Origin: JAEUPI01 sp035764445
GTDB lineage: Bacteria > Pseudomonadota > Gammaproteobacteria > Burkholderiales > Burkholderiaceae_C
Direction of reading: 5' to 3'
DNA length: 15,798 nt
Assembly: GCA_035764445.1 (NCBI GenBank)
Contig: DASTZF010000193.1
Location: 1 to 15,798 of the forward strand
The position numbers and the translations under genes are program-made. This document shows positions 7,069-13,787 of this stretch, piece by piece; position 1 is the first letter of the stretch, and each line of letters opens with the position of its first letter. Under the pieces are notes generated by a model. That model was not told the DNA's origin and ran no database searches. It worked only from the letters and a program-made list of their open reading frames with translations.

Positions 7069-7778
7069 TGCGCCTGCTGGTGAGCGCCAAGGACCTCGGC
7101 GAGGCGCTGGCGGCCGCGGCGGCGGGCGCGGACTTCATCGATCTCAAGGACCCGGCTGCCGGTGCGCTCGGTGGGCTGCCCATCGAGCACATCGGTACGA
7201 TCACCACGGCGCTGCGGGAACGCCGCCCCGATGGCGCCATCAGCGCCACGATCGGCGACGCCGACGCCACGCCGATCGCCGAGGTGCTGATGCGCGTGGG
7301 CGCGGTGGCGGCCTGTGGGGTCGATTACGTCAAGGTCGGCGTCGAGCCCGGCGCCCGCGCGTCGGCCCTGCTGGATGCACTGGCCGGCAGCGGCGCGCCG
7401 GTGGTACCGGTGCTGATCGCAGACCATGGCGTCGACATGGCGCTCGTCGAGCGCGCGTTGCGCAGCGGCGCGTATCCTGCGCTGATGCTCGACACAGTCG
7501 ACAAGCGCGCGGGTAGCCTGCTGCAACGGCTGGCGCCGACGTCGCTGCGCGCGTTCCTGGCCGCGACGCGCCGACGTGCCACGTTGAGCGGCCTGGCCGG
7601 GGCACTGCGCGTCGACGATGTCCCGCAGTTGCTGGCGTTGGCGCCCGACTTCGCCGGCTTTCGCAGCGCGGTGTGCGCGCAGCGGCGCGACGGTGCGCTC
7701 GATGCGCAGCGGGTGCGCGCCTTGAAGGCCGCCTTGCGCGGCGAGTCGGCGGTGGCAGCGGGCAGTGCCCTGACCTGA
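7068..7778 (+). CDS. mfnB: (5-formylfuran-3-yl)methyl phosphate synthase MfnB
   Basis: MfnB makes 4-(hydroxymethyl)-2-furancarboxaldehyde phosphate, the furan ring of methanofuran and methylofuran, from two glyceraldehyde 3-phosphate molecules. The 236-residue TIM barrel begins MRLLVSAKDLGEAL. It keeps the residues described as important in the Methanocaldococcus jannaschii enzyme: Lys27 in ADFIDLKDP, a second lysine (Lys89) in DYVKVG, and the Asp142/Lys146 pair in LMLDTVDK, with the same 4-residue spacing. I chose the ATG at 7068 because it starts at the conserved N-terminus and overlaps the DUF447 stop by one base; the open frame upstream is a shadow of that gene. Together with mfnE and mfnF in this window it marks a methylofuran pathway. 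Confidence 0.93.
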   Translation: MRLLVSAKDLGEALAAAAAGADFIDLKDPAAGALGGLPIEHIGTITTALRERRPDGAISATIGDADATPIAEVLMRVGAVAACGVDYVKVGVEPGARASALLDALAGSGAPVVPVLIADHGVDMALVERALRSGAYPALMLDTVDKRAGSLLQRLAPTSLRAFLAATRRRATLSGLAGALRVDDVPQLLALAPDFAGFRSAVCAQRRDGALDAQRVRALKAALRGESAVAAGSALT

Positions 7779-7786
7779 GCAGTCGA

Positions 7787-7803
7787 TGCCACCCGACGTG
7801 GCA
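7787..7803. other. short inverted repeat between mfnB and the carbinolamine dehydratase gene
   Basis: TGCCAC-CCGAC-GTGGCA gives a perfect 6-base stem with a 5-base loop in the 45-base gap after mfnB. No run of T follows, so it is not a typical intrinsic terminator. It could be an mRNA processing or stability element, or chance in GC-rich DNA. Confidence 0.3.
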
Positions 7804-7823
7804 GCAACCGAACGGAGGGTCCG

Positions 7824-8207
7824 ATGACCCAATGGCGCAAGAAGACAGCGGACGAAACCTACTCGAACGAAGAGGTCGAGGCGCGGCTGAAGCAGGAGCT
7901 TCCGCAGTGGTACCTCGAAGACGGTTGGATCCGCCGCAAGATCAAGACCACCGGGTGGAAGAGCACGCTGATGGTGGTCAACACCGTCGGCCATCTGGCC
8001 GAAGCGGCCTGGCACCACCCGGACTTGACCGTGTCGTATGCGTTCGTGACCGTCAAGCTGATGAACCATGCCGCCAAAGGCATCACCGAGAAGGACTTCG
8101 AGCTCGCGCACAAGATCGAAGAAGTGGTGTTGTGGCGGCCGGGTGCTGGCGCAGCGCTCGAGGGAACGCCCGACGACCCGCGCTTCAAGTACGTCAAGTA
8201 CGACTGA
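7824..8207 (+). CDS. 4a-hydroxytetrahydrobiopterin (pterin-4a-carbinolamine) dehydratase family protein
   Basis: The family dehydrates pterin-4a-carbinolamine. The 127-residue protein carries the full active-site signature: E60-x3-H64-H65-P66-x5-Y72-x9-H82, then D91 in GITEKD. The family core is about 100 residues, with a short extension after residue 103. The ATG follows an excellent ribosome site (GGAGGG). No aromatic-amino-acid hydroxylase is visible nearby, so the role here is probably tied to H4MPT, perhaps removing a hydroxylated or misfolded pterin by-product; that is inference, although such genes (pcd) are known in methylotroph H4MPT clusters. It is the last gene of the dmrB-side operon. 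The stop is one base from the stop of the convergent mfnE. Confidence 0.9.
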   Translation: MTQWRKKTADETYSNEEVEARLKQELPQWYLEDGWIRRKIKTTGWKSTLMVVNTVGHLAEAAWHHPDLTVSYAFVTVKLMNHAAKGITEKDFELAHKIEEVVLWRPGAGAALEGTPDDPRFKYVKYD

Positions 8208-8208
8208 A

Positions 8209-8814
8209 TCAAGCGATCGGCGGTGCCGGCATCGCCGTGCCCACCAGCGCGTTGCGCACCTGCTCGCGCTGGTTGCGCTGCACCACCTCGATCGGGAACG
8301 GCGCATCGACGGCCCACTGCGCAAAGCGTCCGTCGAGCACGCCGGCGCTGGACAGCGCAACCAACGAATGCTGCGGGTTGACCGTGCACGACTTGACGAC
8401 CACCAGCCGCTCGGCGTTGAGCCGGCGCGCCAGCCACAGCGACAGACTGTCGCTGGTCACGTCCCAGCTGGTCAGCAGGTCGGGCGCGTCGCGCAGCACC
8501 GTGTAGGGCATCCAAAGCGCCGGGCTGCCGACATGCAAGGCATGACGGATCTCGGCGTCGTCGGTGGCCGGCACCAGCCGTGGCTCCATCGCGTGCAGCA
8601 TTAGCGCGGTCTGCGCCATCGCCAGGATCGCCATGTTGTGCGCCGCCAGGTCATCGAATTGCCACGCGCGCTGCGCCTTGCGCACTGCGTCGGCAAAGCC
8701 GCCGCCACCGGCCACCACGGCGACGCGTCCGCCGCCGAACTCCGCCAGCATGCGCAGCCATTCGAGCAGCGAGCGATCGCGGGTCAGGCTGCCGCCCAGT
8801 TTGACGATCCACAT
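8209..8814 (-). CDS. mfnE: amino-acid-kinase-fold protein, probable MfnE ([5-(aminomethyl)furan-3-yl]methyl phosphate kinase)
   Basis: MfnE phosphorylates aminomethylfuran-methyl phosphate to the diphosphate that MfnF then uses. The 201-residue protein has the amino-acid kinase fold: MWIVKLGGSL at the N-terminus (Lys5 and the GGS loop), AVVAGGGGFAD (about 32-42) for phosphate binding, and SWDVTSDSLSLWLARRL in the second half, the usual place of the substrate and nucleotide loops. It is shorter than aspartate or glutamate kinases, as expected for MfnE. Ten bases separate the ATG from the stop of mfnF, so both form an operon. The assignment rests on fold plus its partner mfnF; an unrelated small kinase of the family is possible but less likely. 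Confidence 0.82.
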   Translation of the reverse strand: MWIVKLGGSLTRDRSLLEWLRMLAEFGGGRVAVVAGGGGFADAVRKAQRAWQFDDLAAHNMAILAMAQTALMLHAMEPRLVPATDDAEIRHALHVGSPALWMPYTVLRDAPDLLTSWDVTSDSLSLWLARRLNAERLVVVKSCTVNPQHSLVALSSAGVLDGRFAQWAVDAPFPIEVVQRNQREQVRNALVGTAMPAPPIA

Positions 8815-8824
8815 GGTGGTCGAC

Positions 8825-9940
8825 TCAGGCGTCGTCGTGCGCTAGCAGCGCCACCGCGGCCGCCGGCGCGCACACCGACAGCCAGCCGCGCAACGCGGCC
8901 GGCGCGGCGCTCGCCAACGGCACGGTGTCGTCGGTGAAACGCCGCAGCGGCCGGCCGCAGCGCCGCGCGAGGTCGGCCACCAGGAACGCGCCGCATCCGG
9001 TGGCCACCAGCGCCGCCTGCGGCGGAACCCGGTGAGCATCGATCACCCGCGCCAGCTGAGCGGCCGTCTGGTCGATCTGCTGCCCGCGCCAGAAGCTCGC
9101 CAGCGCGAGCCACTGCGACTCGTCGGCATCGTCGGCGTCACGCCCGATAAGGCGTGCCAAACGCTGCCGAGTGGCCTGCAAGGTCTTGGGCCCGTTGTCG
9201 GCGCTCGGCTGCTGGTCGTGCGCCGGGTCGAGTTCGGCGGTCAGCCGATAGACATCGGCGCTGGTAGCGAAGAATTCGTTCATCACGTTGACCTCGCCGC
9301 CATCGAAAGGCACTTGTCGTGCCAGCGCACAAAGTGGCGTGCGCACCACACCGAGGTAGAGCAGTTCGCCGCTGGCCAGCCGCTGCGCATCACCGAACGC
9401 GCGGCTGGCCACGCCGCCGTCGCGCAGCGCCACCAGGTCGGTGGTGGTGCTGCCGATGTCGACCAGCACGCCGTCGCGCACGCGCGATGCGGCCCATGAG
9501 GCGCTGGCAAGCCAATTGGCCGATGCGATGGCCTGCCAGTGCTGTGCAGCCGCGGCCGCAGCGACCCACGTTCCGCCAGGCGGACCCGTCGCGTACAAGC
9601 GCAACGCGGGGCCCAGCCGCGTGGCAAGCTGCTCCACCAGGCGCAGCACACCGTCACGCCGGTTGGCGAACAGATCGACCATTTCGCCGGTCATCGTCAC
9701 GGCGTGACGGCGGGCCGTCGCAAACGCCTCGGGCCAACGCGCCTGTGCTGCATGCAGTGCGAGATCGAGCTGGTCCTGCCCTTGCCACAGGCGGCAAGGC
9801 CACTGTGCGGCATCGCAGGCCAGGCCGTCGACCAGGAGGCAAGCCTTGACGTGGGCACCGCCGACGTCCCAGCCGATCACGCAACCCGCAACGCCGCGCG
9901 CGGTCATGGCCGACCGCAGCCGGCGACGGCCAGCCGACAT
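8825..9940 (-). CDS. mfnF: MfnF-like protein (ASKHA-fold; tyrosine/tyramine-glutamate furan-methyl ligase of methylofuran synthesis)
   Basis: MfnF couples the aminomethylfuran diphosphate to the phenolic group of the glutamylated tyramine unit in methanofuran. In methylotrophs the cofactor is reported to contain tyrosine instead. The 371-residue protein has the hydantoinase/oxoprolinase-type ASKHA fold: VIGWDVGGAHVKACLL (21-36) as the first phosphate loop and LVDIGSTTTDLVAL (159-172) as the second, with GCGAFLVADLARR near the C-terminus. Bacterial homologues are often labelled as H4MPT-linked C1-transfer proteins. Two starts are possible: ATG at 9940, or the ATG at 9907 (codon 12) that opens just before the conserved region; neither has a clear ribosome site. 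The gene diverges from the HisA-like gene with only 48 bases between their ATGs. Confidence 0.87.
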   Translation of the reverse strand: MSAGRRRLRSAMTARGVAGCVIGWDVGGAHVKACLLVDGLACDAAQWPCRLWQGQDQLDLALHAAQARWPEAFATARRHAVTMTGEMVDLFANRRDGVLRLVEQLATRLGPALRLYATGPPGGTWVAAAAAAQHWQAIASANWLASASWAASRVRDGVLVDIGSTTTDLVALRDGGVASRAFGDAQRLASGELLYLGVVRTPLCALARQVPFDGGEVNVMNEFFATSADVYRLTAELDPAHDQQPSADNGPKTLQATRQRLARLIGRDADDADESQWLALASFWRGQQIDQTAAQLARVIDAHRVPPQAALVATGCGAFLVADLARRCGRPLRRFTDDTVPLASAAPAALRGWLSVCAPAAAVALLAHDDA

Positions 9941-9988
9941 GAGTACAGTGCGTGCCGCATCGAACGCTTCGTCGCCAAACCTACGGCC
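9941..9988. promoter_or_regulatory. short divergent gap between mfnF and the HisA-like gene
   Basis: Only 48 bases separate the two start codons (81 if mfnF starts at 9907). The promoters of both transcripts must fit here or overlap coding sequence. I see no good -10/-35 pair, no -24/-12 element with exact spacing, and no strong ribosome site for either gene. Confidence 0.35.
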
Positions 9989-10714
9989 ATGCTGTCAGCG
10001 CATCCTGTTCAGGTGATTCCGGTACTCGATCTGCTCGACGGCCGGGTGGTGCGCGCGGTGCGCGGCGATCGTGCGGCTTACCGGCCGATCGTATCCACAC
10101 TGGCGGCAGGCAGCGAACCGCTCACCATCGCCCGCGCGCTGCTCGACCGCTGCGCGACGCCGCAGCACGACGCGGCGCTTTACGTGGCAGACCTCGACGC
10201 GATTCAGGGCCGCGACGCGCACATCGCCACGCTGCAACGCCTGCTCGAGCAATTGCCGCACCTCACCTTGTGGCTCGATGCGGGCTTCGCCGACGCGCAG
10301 CAGGCGCAGGCGTTGTGCCGGCGCTTCGGTGCGGCCGACGCCCGTGTGCGGGCGGTGTTCGGCAGCGAATCGCTGCACAGCACCGCGGCGCTGGCCGACT
10401 TGGCGCGCGACGCGACGGCGGTGCTGTCGCTGGACAGCAAGCGCGCGACCGCGATCGATCCCAGCGGCAGCTGGCAGCGACCCGATCTGTGGCCGCGCAC
10501 CGTGATCGTGATGACGCTCGATCGCGTGGGCGCCGGGTCGGGACCCGATCTGCAGATGCTGCGGCGCCTGCTTGGCCAGGCACCCGACCGCGTGTGGGTC
10601 GGTGCGGGTGGCGTGCGATCGGCCGCCGATCTGGTCGAGGCCGGCGCCGCCGGGGCCAGCGCCTGGCTGGTAGCCAGTGCGTTGCACGATGGCCAACTCG
10701 ACCCGCGGATCTAG
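9989..10714 (+). CDS. HisA/HisF-family TIM-barrel protein of the H4MPT/methylofuran cluster, function unknown
   Basis: The 241-residue protein is a close relative of HisA, the isomerase of histidine synthesis, but belongs to a variant group found beside methanogen and methylotroph C1 genes. It keeps features of the catalytic barrel: VIPVLDLLDGRVVRAVRGD at the N-terminus (Asp14), VLSLDSKR (Asp149) at mid-barrel, and the C-terminal phosphate-binding GAGGVRSAADL (from residue 205). Retained acid/base aspartates suggest an Amadori-type isomerisation or other sugar-phosphate chemistry. It is placed between mfnF and fhcB and not with other his genes, so a cofactor role is more likely than histidine synthesis. 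The ATG at 9989 is the only in-frame start near the conserved N-terminus. Confidence 0.8.
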   Translation: MLSAHPVQVIPVLDLLDGRVVRAVRGDRAAYRPIVSTLAAGSEPLTIARALLDRCATPQHDAALYVADLDAIQGRDAHIATLQRLLEQLPHLTLWLDAGFADAQQAQALCRRFGAADARVRAVFGSESLHSTAALADLARDATAVLSLDSKRATAIDPSGSWQRPDLWPRTVIVMTLDRVGAGSGPDLQMLRRLLGQAPDRVWVGAGGVRSAADLVEAGAAGASAWLVASALHDGQLDPRI

Positions 10715-10815
10715 CGCGACGCGGCTGCAGCGCATGGGGCCGCGGCGAGCGCACCCTGAGCCAGCGGAGCACCTGCCGCAGGCGGGCATCGAGTGAACGG
10801 GTCGAGTCACGGCCG

Positions 10816-10831
10816 TGGCATGCGCCTTGCG
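10816..10831 (+). promoter_or_regulatory. candidate sigma-54 (-24/-12) promoter upstream of fhcB
   Basis: TGGCATGCGCCTTGCG matches 10 of the 12 defined positions of TGGCACG-N4-TTGCW, including perfect TGGCA and TTGC blocks and the exact 10-base GG-to-GC spacing. The predicted transcription start is near 10842, only 4 bases before the fhcB ATG, which would give an almost leaderless mRNA. That geometry is odd and lowers confidence. Confidence 0.4.
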
Positions 10832-10845
10832 GCGAGGCCTCGCCG
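10830..10845. repeat. perfect 16-base palindrome abutting the fhcB start codon
   Basis: CGGCGAGGCCTCGCCG equals its own reverse complement and ends at the base before the ATG. It contains GAGG, the only ribosome-site-like string before fhcB. It overlaps the -12 end of the candidate sigma-54 promoter by two bases. It may be an operator or a dyad that hides the ribosome site; GC-rich sequence makes chance symmetry more likely. Confidence 0.4.
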
Positions 10846-12114
10846 ATGAGTGAACCCGCCTCACCGTCGGCGGTAGCCGCCCGATCCGCTCGCTCGGCCT
10901 GGACCTGCCCGTTCTGCGCGTTGCTGTGCGATGACCTGGCGATCGCGCACGCTGACGCAGCCGCTTCGTCTGCCAACCCGTGTCCGCGCTCGGCAGCCTC
11001 TGTGTCCCGGCTCGCCGCCACGCCTGCCGCAGCGTCGGCGCTGATCGACGGCCGCAGTGCGACCCTCGACGCGGCGCTGGATGCGGCCGCGAATCGAGTC
11101 GCCGCCTGGTGCCAACCGCTGTTGGCCGGCCTGGCGACCGACATCGCCGGCGCACGCGCGGTGTTCCGGCTGGCCGCGCGCATCGGTGCGATTTGCGATC
11201 ACGCCGACGGTGCCAGTTTGATGCACGGCCTACGCGCCTTGCAGGACCGCGGCCAATACATCGCCACGCTGGCCGAGGTGCGCAGCCGGGCCGAGCTGGT
11301 GGTGTGCGTCGGCACGCCCGCGGTGGCTCGCTTTCCGCTGTTCTTTCGCCGCATCGGCATCGGCGAGCCGGGCAGCCCCTGCCAGCGGCTGGTCTTCCTG
11401 GGCAGCGCTGCGCCCGTCGATCTTCCTCCGAGTCTCGCCGTCGATGTCGTGCCCGGCAGCGGCGACCCGCTGGCCGACCTGCAGCAACTCAACGCGCTGG
11501 CGGCGCGGCAATGGCTGCGCGAGGCCGACGCCTCGCTGCGGCAGCTTGCCGATCGCTTGCGGGACTCACGCTATTCGGCGCTGGTGTGGGAGGCCGCCAC
11601 CTTGCCGGCGCAAGGCGCACTGGTCGTCGAAGCGCTCAATCGACTCGTCGGCACGCTCAACCGCAGCACGCGCGCCGCCACCATCGGCCTGGGTGGCAGC
11701 GATGGCGGCCACAGCGTGAACCAGACTTTGGCCTGGCTCAGTGGGCTGCCGCTGCGCACACGCTTCGCGAGCGAGGGCCTGCAGCACGAGCCACATCGCT
11801 TCGATGCGGCGCGCCTGCTGGCGCAAGGCGCGGTCGACGGCCTGGTGTGGATCTCGAGTTTCGATCCGCAGCGCCTGCCACCGGCCACCGAGCGGCCGCT
11901 CGTCGTGCTCGGCCCGCCGGCCATGGCGGCCAGGGTGCGCAGCGACGACTGCGTGTTCATTCCAGTGGCGACGCCGGGGCTCAACGCGGCGGGGCACCTG
12001 TTCCGCACCGATGGCCCGGTGGTCGTACCCGTGTTCGCCGTGCGCGACGACGCGTTGAGCGGCGTGGCGCAGGTGATCGACGGCATCACGCACCGGTTGG
12101 CGCGCGCGCCATGA
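10846..12114 (+). CDS. fhcB: formyltransferase/hydrolase complex subunit FhcB
   Basis: FhcB is the homologue of the formylmethanofuran dehydrogenase B subunit. In the methylotroph Fhc complex it is regarded as structural and without redox activity; formate is released by FhcA. The 422-residue protein opens with WTCPFCALLCDDL. Its first 50 residues show four cysteines, Cys21, Cys24, Cys28 and Cys46 (C-x2-C-x3-C-x17-C), the pattern that binds a [4Fe-4S] cluster in archaeal FwdB/FmdB. The body contains GLGGSDGGHSVNQTLAW, then RTDGPVVVPVFAV near the end. I chose the ATG at 10846 because there is no other in-frame start between it and the conserved WTCPFC. Its stop overlaps the fhcA start by 4 bases (ATGA). 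Confidence 0.93.
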   Translation: MSEPASPSAVAARSARSAWTCPFCALLCDDLAIAHADAAASSANPCPRSAASVSRLAATPAAASALIDGRSATLDAALDAAANRVAAWCQPLLAGLATDIAGARAVFRLAARIGAICDHADGASLMHGLRALQDRGQYIATLAEVRSRAELVVCVGTPAVARFPLFFRRIGIGEPGSPCQRLVFLGSAAPVDLPPSLAVDVVPGSGDPLADLQQLNALAARQWLREADASLRQLADRLRDSRYSALVWEAATLPAQGALVVEALNRLVGTLNRSTRAATIGLGGSDGGHSVNQTLAWLSGLPLRTRFASEGLQHEPHRFDAARLLAQGAVDGLVWISSFDPQRLPPATERPLVVLGPPAMAARVRSDDCVFIPVATPGLNAAGHLFRTDGPVVVPVFAVRDDALSGVAQVIDGITHRLARAP

Positions 12115-13787
12115 TGCGCATCCACGGCGGCAAGGTGTTCGACCCTGCCAACGGCGTCGATGGCCAGGTGCGCGACGTCTTCGTGCACGACGGCCGCATC
12201 GTGACCGCGGATCCGCGCGCGGCGGTGAGCGAGCAGATCGATGCGCGCGGTTGCATCGTGATGGCCGGCGGCATCGATCTGCACAGCCACATCGGCGGTG
12301 GCAAGGTCAATCTGGCGCGCATGCTGATGCCCGAGCTTCGCCGCAGCGGCTGCGAACCGATCGCCCTGTCGGGCAGTTCAGTCGAGCTGCCATCGTGCGG
12401 CGGCTGCGCCCCGGGCACGCTGGCCACTGGCTACCGCTACGCCGAGATGGGCTACACGGCGGTGTTCGAGCCGGCGATGCTGGCCAGCAACGCGCGCCAC
12501 GCGCACCTGGAGATGGGCGACGTGCCGATCGTCGACCATGGCGCGTACGTGATGCTGGGCAACGAAGAGGCCTTCCTGCGGCTGCTGGCAGCTGGCGCGC
12601 CGCCCGAGCAGTTGCGCGACTACGTGGGCCTGATGGTGCACTCCACCAAGGCGCTCGGCGTGAAGGTCGTCAACCCCGGCGGCATCTCGGCCTTCAAGTT
12701 CAACCAGCGCAAGCTCGACGTCGACGAACCGCACGTGCACTGGCGGCTCACGCCGCGGCGCATCGTCGGCGCGCTGGCACGCGCGGTGCACGAGTCGGGC
12801 CTGGCGCATCCGTTGCACATCCACGCCAGCAATCTGGGCGTGGCCGGCAACATCGAATCGACGCTGGCCACGATCGGCGCGCTCGACGGGCTGCGCGGCC
12901 ACCTGACGCACGTGCAGTTCCACTGCTACGGCAACGAAGGGCCGAAGAAGTTCTCGTCCGCGGCACTGCAACTGGCCGAGGCCGTGAACGCCAATCCCAA
13001 TGTCTCGATCGACGTTGGCCAGATCATGTTCGGCCAGACCGTCACCGCATCGGGCGACACGATGCGACAGCACGCCAACGCCGACCTCGGTAGCCCGCGC
13101 AAATGGATCGGCGCCGACATCGAGTGCGATGCCGGCTGCGGCGTGGTGCCGTTCCGCTACCGCGAGCAGAGTTACGTCAATGCGCTGCAATGGGCCATCG
13201 GCCTGGAGATTTTCCTGCTGGTGCGCGACCCGTGGCGGGTCGTGCTGACCACCGACCACCCCAACGGCGCGCCGTTCACCAGCTATCCGCACTTGATCAG
13301 GCTGTTGATGGACAAGCCCTTCCGCGACGAGCAGCTCGCCAGGCTGCACCCCGAGGTGGCGGCGCAATCGGCGCTGCGCGACATCCGGCGCGAGCTGACG
13401 CTCCACGAGATCGCGATCCTCACGCGCGCCGCGCCGGCGCGGCTGCTGGGGCTCATCGATCGGGGTCATCTGGGCGTTGGTGCAGCGGCCGACGTCGCGG
13501 TGTACCGTGAACAGGGCGACGCCGAAAGCCAGTTCGGCCGACCCGCGTGGGTGCTGAAAGACGGGGTCGCGGTGGCACGCGACGGCCGGGTGGTCGCTGC
13601 GCCGGCAGGCGGCATCCACTTTGCGCGGCCACAGTTCGATACGGCAATCGCCAAGACACTCGACGATCAGGATGGGGCCTACATGCGCGGCCACCTGCGC
13701 GCCAGCGCAATCGGCGACGACGAGCTGTGCGCCTGCTGCAACGGCGGTCGCTTGCTGCCTTGGAGCTTCACCGTTCAGAGTGCGTGA
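12111..13787 (+). CDS. fhcA: formyltransferase/hydrolase complex subunit FhcA (formylmethylofuran hydrolase)
   Basis: FhcA is a metal-dependent amidohydrolase that hydrolyses formyl-methylofuran to formate and methylofuran, the last step of the pathway. The 558-residue protein keeps the binuclear-metal signature: His58 and His60 in GGIDLHSHIGGG, Lys185 in GVKVVNPGG (the lysine expected to be carboxylated), His236 and His238 in HIHASN, and Asp382 in LTTDHPNGAPF. It also has the cysteine-containing motif SGSSVELPSCGGCAPG after residue 85. Length is close to archaeal FwdA/FmdA. It overlaps fhcB by 4 bases and fhcD by one (TGATG), so the four subunits are translationally coupled. The first two codons are both ATG; either may be used. 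Confidence 0.96.
   Translation: MMRIHGGKVFDPANGVDGQVRDVFVHDGRIVTADPRAAVSEQIDARGCIVMAGGIDLHSHIGGGKVNLARMLMPELRRSGCEPIALSGSSVELPSCGGCAPGTLATGYRYAEMGYTAVFEPAMLASNARHAHLEMGDVPIVDHGAYVMLGNEEAFLRLLAAGAPPEQLRDYVGLMVHSTKALGVKVVNPGGISAFKFNQRKLDVDEPHVHWRLTPRRIVGALARAVHESGLAHPLHIHASNLGVAGNIESTLATIGALDGLRGHLTHVQFHCYGNEGPKKFSSAALQLAEAVNANPNVSIDVGQIMFGQTVTASGDTMRQHANADLGSPRKWIGADIECDAGCGVVPFRYREQSYVNALQWAIGLEIFLLVRDPWRVVLTTDHPNGAPFTSYPHLIRLLMDKPFRDEQLARLHPEVAAQSALRDIRRELTLHEIAILTRAAPARLLGLIDRGHLGVGAAADVAVYREQGDAESQFGRPAWVLKDGVAVARDGRVVAAPAGGIHFARPQFDTAIAKTLDDQDGAYMRGHLRASAIGDDELCACCNGGRLLPWSFTVQSA

Larger units (their letters stand above)
10715..10845 (+). promoter_or_regulatory. non-coding gap upstream of fhcB
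   Basis: This 131-base gap separates the HisA-like gene from the fhc operon and is the second-longest in the window. It contains a compact near-palindrome, CCTGCCGCAGG (10772-10782), about 65 bases before the predicted fhcB transcription start, then a -24/-12 sequence and a 16-base palindrome next to the start codon. No terminator with a T-run was seen after the HisA-like gene. Confidence 0.5.

Noticed and set aside
7787..7803. Hairpin after mfnB as an intrinsic terminator
   Set aside because: The stem is only 6 bases and no T-run follows, so termination is not supported; kept only as an inverted repeat.
6957..8360. 467-codon open frame on the minus strand
   Set aside because: It crosses mfnB, the dehydratase and part of mfnE on both strands with no domain of its own.
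9989..10714. Annotation as histidine-biosynthesis HisA
   Set aside because: Motifs are HisA-like but the sequence is divergent and the neighbours are all C1-cofactor genes; a family-level name is safer.
9995..11155. 386-codon open frame on the minus strand
   Set aside because: It is antisense to the HisA-like gene and the start of fhcB, and looks like a shadow frame.
12378..13694. 438-codon open frame on the minus strand
   Set aside because: It lies opposite fhcA, which has all its catalytic residues. The translation has no recognisable motif.
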